From NCBI GenBank assembly GCA_039199225.1, contig JBCCSZ010000014.1:1-42363 (forward strand): DNA of 42,363 bases. The letters are read 5' to 3'. Below, piece after piece: positions 18,380 through 27,433 of this stretch (position 1 is its first letter; each line of letters opens with the position of its first letter). The notes under the pieces were generated by a model. It saw only the letters and a program-made list of their open reading frames with translations, made no database searches and was not told where the DNA came from. Position numbers and translations under genes: made by a program. Origin of the DNA: JBCCSZ01 sp039199225. GTDB taxonomy: Bacteria; Bacteroidota; Bacteroidia; Chitinophagales; Saprospiraceae.

Positions 18380-20176
18380 ATGAAGAACATTAGAAATTTT
18401 TGTGTGATAGCGCATATCGATCACGGCAAGAGTACGCTGTCGGATCGTTTGCTGGAATTTACCCAGACCATTTCCGAACGAGAGATGAAAGACCAGGCTT
18501 TGGACGATATGGACTTGGAACGGGAGAGAGGTATAACTATTAAGAGCCATGCCATCCAGATGTATTACAATCATTCGGATGGAGAACAATATACCTTCAA
18601 TCTGATCGATACACCGGGCCACGTAGACTTTTCCTACGAGGTTTCTCGCTCGATTGCGGCTTGTGAAGGGGCGCTCCTGTTGGTGGATGCTTCCCAAGGC
18701 ATACAGGCCCAGACGATCTCCAACCTTTACCTTGCCATTGAACACGACTTGGAAATCATTCCGATTCTCAACAAGGTGGACATGGAAAGTGCGATGATCG
18801 ATGAGGTTTCCGATCAAGTCATTGATTTGATTGGCTGCAACAAGGAGGAAATCATCCTGGCCAGTGGTAAGACAGGAATCGGTGTCCAAGATATCATGGA
18901 TGCCATCGTCGAACGGATTCCTGCGCCCGCCGGTGATCCACAAGCGCCATTGCAGGCGCTCATCTTCGATTCCGTCTTCAATGCCTTCCGAGGGGTTATC
19001 GCCTACTATCGAATCTTAAATGGTACGCTCCGCAAGGGGGATAGCGTTCGTTTTGTGAACACGGGCAAGGACTACAATGCGGATGAAATTGGGATTCTTC
19101 AACTGAACCAAGTACCCAAAAAGGAACTGAGTGCCGGAAACGTGGGCTACATCATCACGGGCATCAAAGAGTCCAAAGAGATCAAGGTCGGGGATACCAT
19201 TACGCTGACAAAGAATCCTTGCGCGGAAGCAATCAAGGGATTCGAAGATGTCAAACCCATGGTCTTTGCGGGGATATTCCCCATCGACAACGACGATTAC
19301 GAGGACCTTCGGGACAGTCTGGAAAAGCTCCAGCTCAACGATGCCTCTTTAGTATACGAACCAGAATCCTCGGTTGCCCTTGGTTTTGGTTTCCGCTGTG
19401 GCTTCCTGGGAATGCTGCACTTGGAGATCATCCAGGAGCGCTTGTCCCGAGAATTCAACCAGGATGTCATCACCACCGTTCCAAACGTAACTTACTTCTC
19501 AAAGACCAAGAAAGCTGGAAGCTCAAAGTTTTTGGTCAAGACGCCCAACGACCTACCCGATCCTTCCATTCTCGACTTCGTAGAGGAGCCGTTCATCCTG
19601 GCGCAAATCATCAGCAAGCCAGAATACATCGGTGCCATTATGACCCTCTGCATGGAAAAGCGGGGAACCCTGACCAAGCAGCTTTACTTGACACAGTCCA
19701 GAATCGAGTTGACCTTCGAAATGCCATTGGCCGAAATTGTATTCGATTTTTACGATCGACTCAAGTCCATTTCTCGTGGCTATGCTTCTTTCGACTACAG
19801 CCCACTGGATTATCGCCAATCTGATTTGGTCAAACTGGACATCAAGCTCAACGGCGACAACGTAGATGCCTTGTCTGCACTCGTTCACAGAACCAAGGCA
19901 GAAGGCTTCGGTCGTAAGATTTGTAAGAAATTGCGGGAGTTGTTACCACGGCAGCAGTTCAAGATCGCTATTCAGGCGGCCATCGGCGCCAAGGTGATTG
20001 CGCGCGAAACCATCTCTGCACTCCGAAAAGATGTAACGGCCAAATGTTATGGTGGGGACATCACCCGGAAGCGCAAGCTGCTCGAAAAGCAGAAGAAAGG
20101 GAAGAAGCGCATGCGCCAAATCGGTAGTGTAGAAGTACCGCAAAAGGCATTCTTGGAGGTCTTGAAGCTGGACTAG
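18380..20176 (+). CDS. lepA: Elongation factor 4 (LepA), ribosomal back-translocase GTPase
   Basis: 598 aa, the normal length. The G1 motif AHIDHGKST is at 11-19, followed by the switch RERGITIKSHA, G3 DTPGHVDF, G4 NKVD, then the beta-barrel, EF-G-like domains and the basic C-terminal domain with CYGGDITRKRKLLEKQKKGKKRM. The start MKNIRNF is standard for the family, so the ATG at 18380 is secure. LepA binds ribosomes and aids translation and 30S assembly. The -7 element 7 bp before the ATG suggests a leaderless or nearly leaderless mRNA. Confidence 0.97.
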   Translation: MKNIRNFCVIAHIDHGKSTLSDRLLEFTQTISEREMKDQALDDMDLERERGITIKSHAIQMYYNHSDGEQYTFNLIDTPGHVDFSYEVSRSIAACEGALLLVDASQGIQAQTISNLYLAIEHDLEIIPILNKVDMESAMIDEVSDQVIDLIGCNKEEIILASGKTGIGVQDIMDAIVERIPAPAGDPQAPLQALIFDSVFNAFRGVIAYYRILNGTLRKGDSVRFVNTGKDYNADEIGILQLNQVPKKELSAGNVGYIITGIKESKEIKVGDTITLTKNPCAEAIKGFEDVKPMVFAGIFPIDNDDYEDLRDSLEKLQLNDASLVYEPESSVALGFGFRCGFLGMLHLEIIQERLSREFNQDVITTVPNVTYFSKTKKAGSSKFLVKTPNDLPDPSILDFVEEPFILAQIISKPEYIGAIMTLCMEKRGTLTKQLYLTQSRIELTFEMPLAEIVFDFYDRLKSISRGYASFDYSPLDYRQSDLVKLDIKLNGDNVDALSALVHRTKAEGFGRKICKKLRELLPRQQFKIAIQAAIGAKVIARETISALRKDVTAKCYGGDITRKRKLLEKQKKGKKRMRQIGSVEVPQKAFLEVLKLD

Positions 20177-20195
20177 TCTGCCAAAAAATCTCTTG

Positions 20196-20414
20196 ATGAT
20201 ACATTTACGGGTATCCAAAAGCCATCCGGATCGCACTGTGGTGGAAGAACGCTTGCAAGAGTTGAGCTTGGGCCATTCCAAGCAATTGCTGGAAGTGCCT
20301 GGTGTACTCATACTTCAAGATCATCAATTGGAATTGAGCCAGACCAAAGACATACTAAGTTATCTCGATGATATAGCCAAAGAATTGGATGCCTGGTACT
20401 ATTGTGGCTGCTAA
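20196..20414 (+). CDS. Small protein downstream of lepA, unknown
   Basis: 72 aa from the ATG at 20196 (an in-frame TTG is one codon earlier). It begins 19 bp after the lepA stop, so it may be co-transcribed. The sequence MIHLRVSKSHPDRTVVEERL is followed by a charged helical part and ends WYYCGC, a C-terminal CxC pair that could bind metal or be redox-active. No membrane segment. I do not recognise a family. Balanced composition and the sensible start make it a likely real gene. Confidence 0.6.
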   Translation: MIHLRVSKSHPDRTVVEERLQELSLGHSKQLLEVPGVLILQDHQLELSQTKDILSYLDDIAKELDAWYYCGC

Positions 20415-20535
20415 TTTTCCCATCCCTTTGAATCCGGTACAGCCTTTGTCTGTTGAGTTAGTACTAAAGTGTTAATTTTAGGGCTCAACTGTCTTTTGGC
20501 GGAAACAGCCCACTCTACAAACGTAAAAGTATATC

Positions 20536-21042
20536 ATGGCCCGAATAACTTTCTTTATTTTCCTATGTACCAGCCTAATGCTTTTCTTCAATGCTTGTAC
20601 CCAGGAAGAACCCAAATCCACTACTCCTGCTCAAAGCACGACTTCCAAAGCCGCGACCACGCCAGTACCTGAAACACCCAACATGGGGGAGGAATTCCTG
20701 GTAAAGATGGTAGATCAAGCCATGCGGGAAGAAATTAAGCCCATTGAGCGTCAACTGATGCAGGCTTCTTATGAGAAGCTGAACGACAGCGATGTTGTCG
20801 ACTACAATCGGCTACTGCGCAAAGCCAAATACCTCAGACGAGTGGAGCTGACCCTTTCCGAAGAAAAGGATACCGCTGGCTTATGGCAACAATACCTCGA
20901 TATGGAGGTGATGTCTCAAGAATTGCACGATCGCAGCATGATCATGTATGAGCGTCCTTACTTCCGACTCAACTCGGACCAGCGGCAAGATGTTATGATG
21001 AAGTACAACGATAATATTCGCTCTTTGAGGAAGCAGCAGTAA
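20536..21042 (+). CDS. Predicted lipoprotein, helical, unknown function
   Basis: 168 aa. Signal peptide with lipobox FFNAC (Cys21), then a Thr/Ser/Pro-rich linker (about 25-50) and a mainly alpha-helical, charged domain. The linker suggests that the domain stands off from the membrane. No family recognised. It lies 121 bp after the small gene behind lepA and converges with the cysteine-rich T9SS gene. Confidence 0.7.
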   Translation: MARITFFIFLCTSLMLFFNACTQEEPKSTTPAQSTTSKAATTPVPETPNMGEEFLVKMVDQAMREEIKPIERQLMQASYEKLNDSDVVDYNRLLRKAKYLRRVELTLSEEKDTAGLWQQYLDMEVMSQELHDRSMIMYERPYFRLNSDQRQDVMMKYNDNIRSLRKQQ

Positions 21043-21053
21043 GCAAAGAATAG

Positions 21054-21080
21054 GAGTCATCCCAATACCTGAGATGACTC
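21054..21080. terminator. Weak hairpin between convergent genes
   Basis: An 8-bp perfect inverted repeat (21054-21061 with 21073-21080, 11-nt loop) lies in the 65-bp gap between two convergent genes. There is no good T-run directly after it, so terminator function is only likely by position. Confidence 0.4.
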
Positions 21081-21107
21081 ACATTCACCATTTTAATCCT
21101 ACAAATT

Positions 21108-22190
21108 CTATCGGATGATCAGCTTCTGGGTGAAGTTCATGGAGCCATGGACACGGACCCAGTATACACCAATCGGAAGGTCATCGACCGAAATATTGCT
21201 GCGCACATCCCGCAGGTTGTGTAATTCTTTCAGGATTTTTCCATCGGTCGACATCAATTGAACGTTTACGTTGATCTCTTCAGCTGTATTCAAGTCCAGG
21301 GTGAAGAAATTGCTGGTGGGATTTGGGAAAATACTGGGCTCGCCAAGGTTGGAGGATTGATCGACGATTCCATGTTTTCCGCTGCTGCCACCGCCACCTG
21401 TACCCGGACAATCGGGTGTCGGAAAATAGTAGAGCGTCGCGTCGCAGCAAGCATTCCGTAGCAGCACCTGCAATTGACCACCACAAAGGCAAGTTCCCAC
21501 GTCGCTACCGCTCCCGCTAGCATTGATGATAAATTCGCTGGTTGAATTGCCAGGATAGTCGGGATTGGGAACCCAATGCTTCCAGTTGGAAACGTAATTA
21601 TCCAGGCAGTCCAATTCCTCTCCATTGTCTGCATTGACGAGGGTACCGTCGATTCCGCCATTGAAGCAATAGCTGTCGATGTTCAAAGAAATGGGGAACA
21701 GCGGGCCGCAGGTTTCACCAGATTCGCTGCCACAAGGATCGCTACAGAGCGCGAATGGGGTCGTGCGGGTGGACAGCTGGTCTTCTTGCGAAGATTTGGA
21801 GGAAAAGCCGGAGCCACTGCGGCAGGGCGGCAGTTGGAAGTCCTCGCAATAGTCGAGGCACAGCCTGCTCATTAGCTCCAATCGGAGGACGCCATCGCAA
21901 AGGCATTCGGGGCTTCGCGTTCCATACGTTACACTCTCAACTTGACAGTCGCCATTATCAGATTGGCTGTATACTTTCCATTTCACAATCCAGTCGGGGT
22001 TGCATTCAAAATAATTTCTGAGCGTCGGGCTATAGATACGGTAAGTAGCACCTTCGTAAACGCAGTAATCGATGGCAACTGCATAATCAGGTTGTGCTTG
22101 CAGAATGCTTGTAAATAGGGTTGCAGCAAAAAATAGCAAGGACATTTTCAGTTGTCTACTGGTACGCAAAAATTGTGATTTTCTTAGCAT
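21108..22190 (-). CDS. Cysteine-rich secreted protein with T9SS sorting domain
   Basis: 360 aa from the ATG at 22190; the frame runs on to 22253 but without a plausible signal. The signal peptide ends LQAQ. The mature part has about 18 cysteines and appears to contain two divergent copies of one module, each with a W-K segment followed by C-L-C-x-G-x-L-x3-L-x3-C and ending in a P-x-C or P-x2-C segment (roughly 75-135 and 215-275). A Gly/Ser linker leads to a type A T9SS domain (IFPNPTSNFFTL, LPIGVYWVRV, FTQKLIIR). Multiple disulphides suggest a stable extracellular adhesin-like or structural protein; the function is unknown. Confidence 0.72.
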   Translation of the reverse strand: MLRKSQFLRTSRQLKMSLLFFAATLFTSILQAQPDYAVAIDYCVYEGATYRIYSPTLRNYFECNPDWIVKWKVYSQSDNGDCQVESVTYGTRSPECLCDGVLRLELMSRLCLDYCEDFQLPPCRSGSGFSSKSSQEDQLSTRTTPFALCSDPCGSESGETCGPLFPISLNIDSYCFNGGIDGTLVNADNGEELDCLDNYVSNWKHWVPNPDYPGNSTSEFIINASGSGSDVGTCLCGGQLQVLLRNACCDATLYYFPTPDCPGTGGGGSSGKHGIVDQSSNLGEPSIFPNPTSNFFTLDLNTAEEINVNVQLMSTDGKILKELHNLRDVRSNISVDDLPIGVYWVRVHGSMNFTQKLIIR

Positions 22191-22586
22191 GGTATATTTT
22201 TTTAGTGAATAAATAAAAGCCAAATCAAGGCATAGCAATTTCTGTTCACCCAAGTACTCTTGAATGAATGCGACTATTTGATGATGTATTTAGACATAGG
22301 TCTGCAGGACGCTTTTTCCAAAAAAAGGAAAAGGCAGATACCCGTAAAACATGCTCAAAAGACAAGTTTCAATTCTAAATACCCGGTGTGATTGTACTTC
22401 CTTTTGAGAAGCTTGGCTTGATTGAAAATGAGTAAAAAGGAATTCCAGCATATCACTATAGAAGCGATGCATTGCTGATTAGGCTATACTTTACTGTTGA
22501 AATGCGATGTTGTTATTCAGTGTAAAAAGAGTGAAAAAAGAATTGAAAATTTTAAATGCTGGATTATAAAAATACAAAAAAAATAA
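22191..22586. other. 396-bp intergenic region
   Basis: Lies between two leftward genes and should carry the promoter of the cysteine-rich protein gene. The only structure seen is a 9-bp hairpin with one G-U pair (22311-22319 with 22327-22335, A7 loop). The portion near 22560-22590 is very A/T-rich. No credible gene. Confidence 0.4.
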
Positions 22587-24605
22587 TTAAAAAGAAACGG
22601 TCCATCCATCTTTTTTGGCATCCCTGGAAGTGTACTTTACCTTGTGCATTTCCTTGCCGTTGGGGGCCAATAAGCGAATGGTACCGCCCCGATTGTTAAG
22701 CGTAACGCCAGGAGGCAGCTTGACGGTGAGGTAGGCACCTGCTCCAATTTTTTCCGACTTAAAGGTTTTCTCTTTATTTCTACCTGTGACAATGCGCCAT
22801 CCTTTCAGGGCGATGTTTTTATCGGAGGTGTTCAGTAGACTGACCTTTTCGTTGCCTCTTTCCGGGCCTTTGACATTGACCAATGCCGAGGCGATAATCA
22901 ATCCTTCAGGAATCTCGCTGGTGGTATTTTGATCCTCTTTATTTTCTTTGGGAGGCTTTTTCTGTCCCATGGCCTTGGCCTTTTTGACTGCCTTTGCCGC
23001 ATTGATTTTTCCGTATCCAAACCATTCGGAATGTCTGTCGGAACCGTAAGTTCCCTTGCGGAAATTCAAGACGGGGTCGGGTTGCTCGTCGATGATTTTA
23101 TCCGCCGTATCTTGTAATATTTCTTTGACCTGTTTGGCCGTCAATTTGGGATTGGCAGATAGAACGAGTGCAGCCGTACCTGCAACAAGCGGGGTGGCGC
23201 TGGAGGTACCACCGAAGTTGCCTGTGTAGCGACTATTGGAGGTAAATCCCAATCCGAAATTTTCATTGTCTGTTGTCCAGATGCCCCGTCCGGGTACTTT
23301 GGCCGAGGGGTCGAGCGGGTGCCAGTTGCTGCTGGGGGCGCAAACAGAAATTTCTTTGCCCCAATTGCTGTAGGCTGCTTTGCGGTTTTGGCTGGTAGAA
23401 GCAGAAACGGCGATGACGTCGGGATGAGCGGCATTGCCATTGAGAATATATCCGGGTGTATTGACGATGCCCGCACTTGGATGCCGCCAGCGGAAGCCCG
23501 TATTATTTGGGTCTTTGATCGGAGCGTTGAAGTTGTGGGCTGCAAAGCAAATGACAACCCCTTTTTTTCGAGGACCTCCATTTTTTGCCAGTTGCGTAAA
23601 CTTATTTTTCAGCAAGCTGCTCAATGGGGCATAAACTGGCACAGGCCCCCAACTGCAAGAAATAACATCTGCTCTTGCACCGGTATAATCAAACAACTCA
23701 AAAAGTAGGTCGTCGTCTGCTGCCAGATCGAATCGGATGGGCATGAAGGAACACTTGGGCGCGATGCCTACGATGCCACTGCCATTTTCTTCGCCGATGG
23801 CCACACCGGCGCAAGGGGTACCGTGGTAATCGTTGTTGGAAGCTTCCGGAAATGGATGCAGATCGCCATCTGCAAAATCCTTGGCATGTACAACTTTCCC
23901 ATTGCCTTTGAAATCGGGATGGCTGAGGTCAAAGCCATCGTCGACTACGGCAACGACAATTTTGCGCGATCCCTTGGTTGTATCCCAAGCCAGGGGCGCG
24001 TTGACATCTGCCCCGGCGATTTGTTCTATGCCGTTTTTGCTCTTCAGGTGCCACTGGTTTTTGTACAGCGTGTCGGTGGGCGTATGGGCGTTGTCGAAGC
24101 GATTGATCAGATTGGGTTCAGCAGAGATGATCTCCGGTAATTCTGCCAAGTCAATGGTTACCTTTACTGGATTCTTACCAGCGGAACTGGTCACCTGAAA
24201 CAAGTATGTATTGTTTAGGTTTTGATATTTTTTCAGTAGCATCAAACCATGCTTCATCATAATGGACTCGATGCTGGCGGCTTTGGTCGTTCGTTGAAAC
24301 TGAACAATAATGGTATCGGTCAAGTAATAGCGGGTAGAAATATCGCCGATGGGGTTGTATGCGTGGTGAAAAACAGCCTGTGTATTCATGGCTGCCCGAA
24401 GGTCTCCCATGATGCCATCGCGATCTTCTGGCCGGGTTTTTAGTTTGTAAATTGATCGAAAAACCTGTTTGACCTGCTGGATTTCCTGCATCTGTTGAAC
24501 AGCTGCCACTTGTTCGGTATTGGATAAAATGGCAGTAAAAAATTCGGGTTCTTTGGCAATTTCAATTTGGTGTCCGCCGCGGAGAAGGGTTTGATAGTTG
24601 GCCAT
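22587..24605 (-). CDS. Subtilisin-family serine protease (S8) with lamin-tail-like C-terminal domain
   Basis: 672 aa from the ATG at 24605; extension to a TTG at 24752 is unlikely. The catalytic triad is intact: Asp222 (VVDDGFD), His261 (DYHGTP), Ser468 (GGTSSATPLVAG), with the oxyanion Asn358 in AAHN (usually AAGN). Residues 1-205 form a pro- or N-terminal domain. Residues about 565-672 resemble a lamin-tail/LTD beta-sandwich (KVSLLNTSDKNIALKGWRI, then strands to the end). There is no recognisable signal peptide and no T9SS domain, so the export route is unclear. Divergent from the membrane protein gene at 24809. Confidence 0.87.
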   Translation of the reverse strand: MANYQTLLRGGHQIEIAKEPEFFTAILSNTEQVAAVQQMQEIQQVKQVFRSIYKLKTRPEDRDGIMGDLRAAMNTQAVFHHAYNPIGDISTRYYLTDTIIVQFQRTTKAASIESIMMKHGLMLLKKYQNLNNTYLFQVTSSAGKNPVKVTIDLAELPEIISAEPNLINRFDNAHTPTDTLYKNQWHLKSKNGIEQIAGADVNAPLAWDTTKGSRKIVVAVVDDGFDLSHPDFKGNGKVVHAKDFADGDLHPFPEASNNDYHGTPCAGVAIGEENGSGIVGIAPKCSFMPIRFDLAADDDLLFELFDYTGARADVISCSWGPVPVYAPLSSLLKNKFTQLAKNGGPRKKGVVICFAAHNFNAPIKDPNNTGFRWRHPSAGIVNTPGYILNGNAAHPDVIAVSASTSQNRKAAYSNWGKEISVCAPSSNWHPLDPSAKVPGRGIWTTDNENFGLGFTSNSRYTGNFGGTSSATPLVAGTAALVLSANPKLTAKQVKEILQDTADKIIDEQPDPVLNFRKGTYGSDRHSEWFGYGKINAAKAVKKAKAMGQKKPPKENKEDQNTTSEIPEGLIIASALVNVKGPERGNEKVSLLNTSDKNIALKGWRIVTGRNKEKTFKSEKIGAGAYLTVKLPPGVTLNNRGGTIRLLAPNGKEMHKVKYTSRDAKKDGWTVSF

Positions 24606-24808
24606 GGTCAGAATTTTGGGATTGGTGTTTTGTGTGCGATTGCTGTGTGCCTGTACGCAGGAGTAACAAGATTGTGACGAAATATAACATTTTTTTGCCG
24701 GAAATAGAAGGGGGCATCCTTCTGCTGGTGGGAACAAAAGAATTCTGCTCAAAATCTTTCATTCATCACAACTTAGATTATCTTAGCATCAACCAAAAAT
24801 CACCTTCT

Positions 24809-25807
24809 ATGTTAAATGTCGTCATTGGCCTGATTTTCATCCTTTTGCTTTTCAGTTTATTGGCAACGACCATCATGGAATTGATCGCTGGTTTCTTTGC
24901 TCTCCGGGGCAGAAACCTCGAAAAAGCCATTCGCAATATGTTGGCAGGAGATGGGCAAGATAACATCTACGATTCTTTCCTGTCCAATCCTTTATACACC
25001 CAATACACGCGTCGCTTGTCCGGCAAAGAGCGTCCTCCTTCTTACTTGAGTTCAAAGGCTTTCAGCTCCATTCTCTTGGATGTACTTTTTCGGGAGAAAA
25101 AAGCAGATCGGATGGACGAGCAGATAACTAAGTTGGAAAACGAGGACCTCAAATTTATTCTCCGTCATATGCACGAAGAGGCTGGACAAGACCCTGTCAT
25201 TTTTCGCGGCAATGTCGAAAAGTGGTATGACGATGTGATGGATCGGGCTTCTGGTTGGTACAAGCGCAATACCCAGCGTTTGTTGCTGTTTGTTGGCTTG
25301 TTCATCGCGGTGGTTTTCAATGCGGATACGATTGCCATTTACGATAAGCTGGCCCGTAGCCCGGAGACGCGTCTGCAGATTGCCAATATGGCCCGGGAGC
25401 AGATCGCCGTTTCTGAATCTGCCGGTATTTCTACAGCAGAGATGGTCAATGGCATAGACGTGAAATCAAATCTCAATAAGCTCATCGCTGATGATATTGC
25501 AACTTTGAACAATCCACTAGGTTTGGGCTGGGATTCTTTTGTGGCTCCTGCAACCGAAAAGCGCAACTACTTCTGGCTCGAAAAGATATTTGGTTGGTTG
25601 ATCACTGCGCTGGCGGTGTCTTTGGGTGCTCCATTTTGGTTTGATCTACTCCGAAAGGTTGTCAATGTACGAAGTTCGGGCAATGTCCCTGTATCGACCA
25701 ATCATCCCCAGGTACCAGTCACCACTGTACCCCAGGTTGTGCCAGATAATTTGAACACGACAAAGACCTACGCCAAAGGGGTAAAGCCTGGCGAAGCAGT
25801 AGGTTGA
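24809..25807 (+). CDS. Integral membrane protein of unknown function
   Basis: 332 aa from the ATG at 24809; an upstream extension is in frame but would add 59 residues unlike a membrane-protein start. Membrane segments lie at about 3-28 (LNVVIGLIFILLLFSLLATT), about 158-178 (LLLFVGLFIAVVFNA) and about 257-280 (WLITALAVSLGAPFWF), ending in the distinctive GAPFWFDLLRKVVNVRSSG segment; the tail is Pro/Val-rich. Similar proteins ending GAPFWFDLL are widespread in Bacteroidota and cyanobacteria without an assigned role (from memory, not checked). Divergent from the subtilase gene and convergent with ftsY. Confidence 0.72.
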   Translation: MLNVVIGLIFILLLFSLLATTIMELIAGFFALRGRNLEKAIRNMLAGDGQDNIYDSFLSNPLYTQYTRRLSGKERPPSYLSSKAFSSILLDVLFREKKADRMDEQITKLENEDLKFILRHMHEEAGQDPVIFRGNVEKWYDDVMDRASGWYKRNTQRLLLFVGLFIAVVFNADTIAIYDKLARSPETRLQIANMAREQIAVSESAGISTAEMVNGIDVKSNLNKLIADDIATLNNPLGLGWDSFVAPATEKRNYFWLEKIFGWLITALAVSLGAPFWFDLLRKVVNVRSSGNVPVSTNHPQVPVTTVPQVVPDNLNTTKTYAKGVKPGEAVG

Positions 25808-25839
25808 TTTTTCCAGCGAAAAGGGTGGTTGTGTTTCTT

Positions 25840-26796
25840 TTACTTTTTAAACAAAGAATCGACGAAGGCTCTTTTATTGAATACTTGTAGCTGCTCGATG
25901 CCTTCTCCTACACCGATGTATTTGATGGGAATTTTGAATTGATCGCTGATTCCGATGGCGACGCCTCCTTTTGCGGTTCCGTCCAGCTTGGTCAGTGCCA
26001 AACAGCTGACATCTGTTGCAGCTGTAAATTTCGTAGCCTGCTCGATGGCATTCTGGCCGGTGGTAGCGTCCAATACCAGCATAACATCATGTGGCGAACC
26101 TTCCATACATTTGTTGGCCGAGCGTTTGATCTTGGTCAGCTCGTTCATCAGATTGATCTTGGTATGAAGGCGGCCGGCTGTATCGATGATGGCGATGTCC
26201 AATTTGTTGTTGACAGCATGTTGGACCGTTTCGTAGGCTACGGCGGCGGGGTCGGTATACATGCCTTTGCTGTAAAAATCGCATCCGACACGTTCGCTCC
26301 AAATCTTTAGTTGATCCACAGCTGCGGCGCGGAAGGTATCTCCGGCGCCAAGAACGACAGATTTACCCAGTTGCTTGAATTGATAGGCCAGTTTGCCGAT
26401 GGTCGTTGTTTTTCCGACCCCATTGACCCCCACGACGAGTAATATATAAGGCTGGTGGTTGGAGGGTGGTGCAAAATCTTCTACCTCTACTGTATTGTTC
26501 TCTGCGAGCAGTTGCACGATTTCGTCCCGCAGTATTTCATTGAGTTCGGCGGTATTGATGTATTTATCTCTGGCCACACGCGCTTCGATCCGCTCGATGA
26601 TTTTGACCGTTGTATTGAGGCCCACGTCAGAGGTAATGAGAATGTTTTCGAGTTCGTCGAGTACATCGACATCCACGGTGGACTTGCCGGCGATGGCGCG
26701 GGAGAGTTTGTCAAAGATGCCACTTTTCGTTTTTTCAAGGCCCTTATCGAGTTCTGCTTCTTTCTTTTTGCTAAAAAACTTTTTGAAAAAGCTCAT
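25840..26796 (-). CDS. ftsY: Signal recognition particle receptor FtsY
   Basis: 318 aa, a short form lacking the long acidic A domain. N-terminal helices (1-110) are followed by the G domain with P-loop VGVNGVGKTT (122-131), DTFRAAAVDQL, the DTAGRL segment and TKLDGTAKGG. It docks SRP-ribosome complexes at the inner membrane for co-translational insertion. It follows the tRNA-Arg/rpmB/rpmG/DUF4295 unit but is separated from it by a strong terminator, so it probably has its own promoter or relies on readthrough. Confidence 0.96.
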   Translation of the reverse strand: MSFFKKFFSKKKEAELDKGLEKTKSGIFDKLSRAIAGKSTVDVDVLDELENILITSDVGLNTTVKIIERIEARVARDKYINTAELNEILRDEIVQLLAENNTVEVEDFAPPSNHQPYILLVVGVNGVGKTTTIGKLAYQFKQLGKSVVLGAGDTFRAAAVDQLKIWSERVGCDFYSKGMYTDPAAVAYETVQHAVNNKLDIAIIDTAGRLHTKINLMNELTKIKRSANKCMEGSPHDVMLVLDATTGQNAIEQATKFTAATDVSCLALTKLDGTAKGGVAIGISDQFKIPIKYIGVGEGIEQLQVFNKRAFVDSLFKK

Positions 26797-26874
26797 GTAG
26801 TCGAGTATTGATAGAGATTCCGGTGATAATTAAAATGCGGAGTCACATTATTATGTGTGGGGGCGAAAATAATA

Positions 26875-26911
26875 AAAAGAGGCTGACTTTTGGTTAAAGC
26901 CAGCCTCTTTT
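26875..26911. terminator. Terminator between DUF4295 gene and ftsY
   Basis: A 16-bp stem with one mismatch (26875-26890 with 26896-26911) and a 5-nt loop, flanked by A and T runs. On the minus strand it follows the DUF4295 stop by about 30 bp and ends the ribosomal-protein transcript. Confidence 0.82.
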
Positions 26912-26941
26912 GTCTATAATCTACGAATAGAAGTGTAGAAA

Positions 26942-27115
26942 TTATTTTTTCGCGAAGAATTCCTTCACATCGTCTTTGTGGATCATCATCTCCTTGTAGG
27001 TATACTTACCTGTCTTAGGATCTTTGATGCTTTTGACCACTTTCACGAAGTCCCGGCCTGAACCGGCGTTGGCTGCACGCTGAGCAACTCTCGCGTTTTT
27101 ACTAACTTTTGCCAT
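26942..27115 (-). CDS. DUF4295-family small basic protein
   Basis: 57 aa, translated by hand: it begins MAKVSKNARVAQRAANAG and ends DDVKEFFAKK. The position directly after rpmG and before ftsY, the length, the basic composition and the DPKTGKYTYKE core match the DUF4295 family, which is restricted to Bacteroidota and thought to be ribosome-associated (family knowledge; no function proven here). Start ATG at 27115, about 100 bp after rpmG. Confidence 0.82.
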   Translation of the reverse strand: MAKVSKNARVAQRAANAGSGRDFVKVVKSIKDPKTGKYTYKEMMIHKDDVKEFFAKK

Positions 27116-27214
27116 GATGGATTGATTGTTGAGTTATCAGATATAGTTCTATGAGATTGATTCTACTAACCCAAGATAAGAAACAATTGGCAGATTGTCC
27201 ATTATCTGGTGAAA

Positions 27215-27403
27215 TTACTTGATCTCTCGGTGTACAGTCACCCGCTTGAGGATCGGGTTGTACTTCTTCAACTCCAGTCTTTCCGGCGTATTCTTACGAT
27301 TCTTCTGGGTAACGTAGCGAGAGGTTCCTGGCATACCAGAATTCTTATGTTCTGTACATTCCAAGATGATTTGCTGACGATTACCTTTACTTTTCTTAGC
27401 CAT
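27215..27403 (-). CDS. rpmG: 50S ribosomal protein L33
   Basis: 62 aa. The start MAKKSKGNRQQIILECTEHK and the late RLELKKYNPILKRVTVHREIK segment are typical of L33. The zinc-binding cysteine pairs of the C+ form are absent apart from one Cys, so this is a C- (zinc-independent) type. It is preceded by rpmB (30 bp) and followed by the DUF4295 gene, the standard arrangement in the phylum. Confidence 0.95.
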   Translation of the reverse strand: MAKKSKGNRQQIILECTEHKNSGMPGTSRYVTQKNRKNTPERLELKKYNPILKRVTVHREIK

Positions 27404-27433
27404 TTTCTACTAATTTTAAAATTGGACCAAAAT

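Noticed and set aside
19219..19824. 201-codon alternative frame inside lepA
   Set aside because: Lies within the conserved lepA sequence in another frame and has low-plausibility composition.
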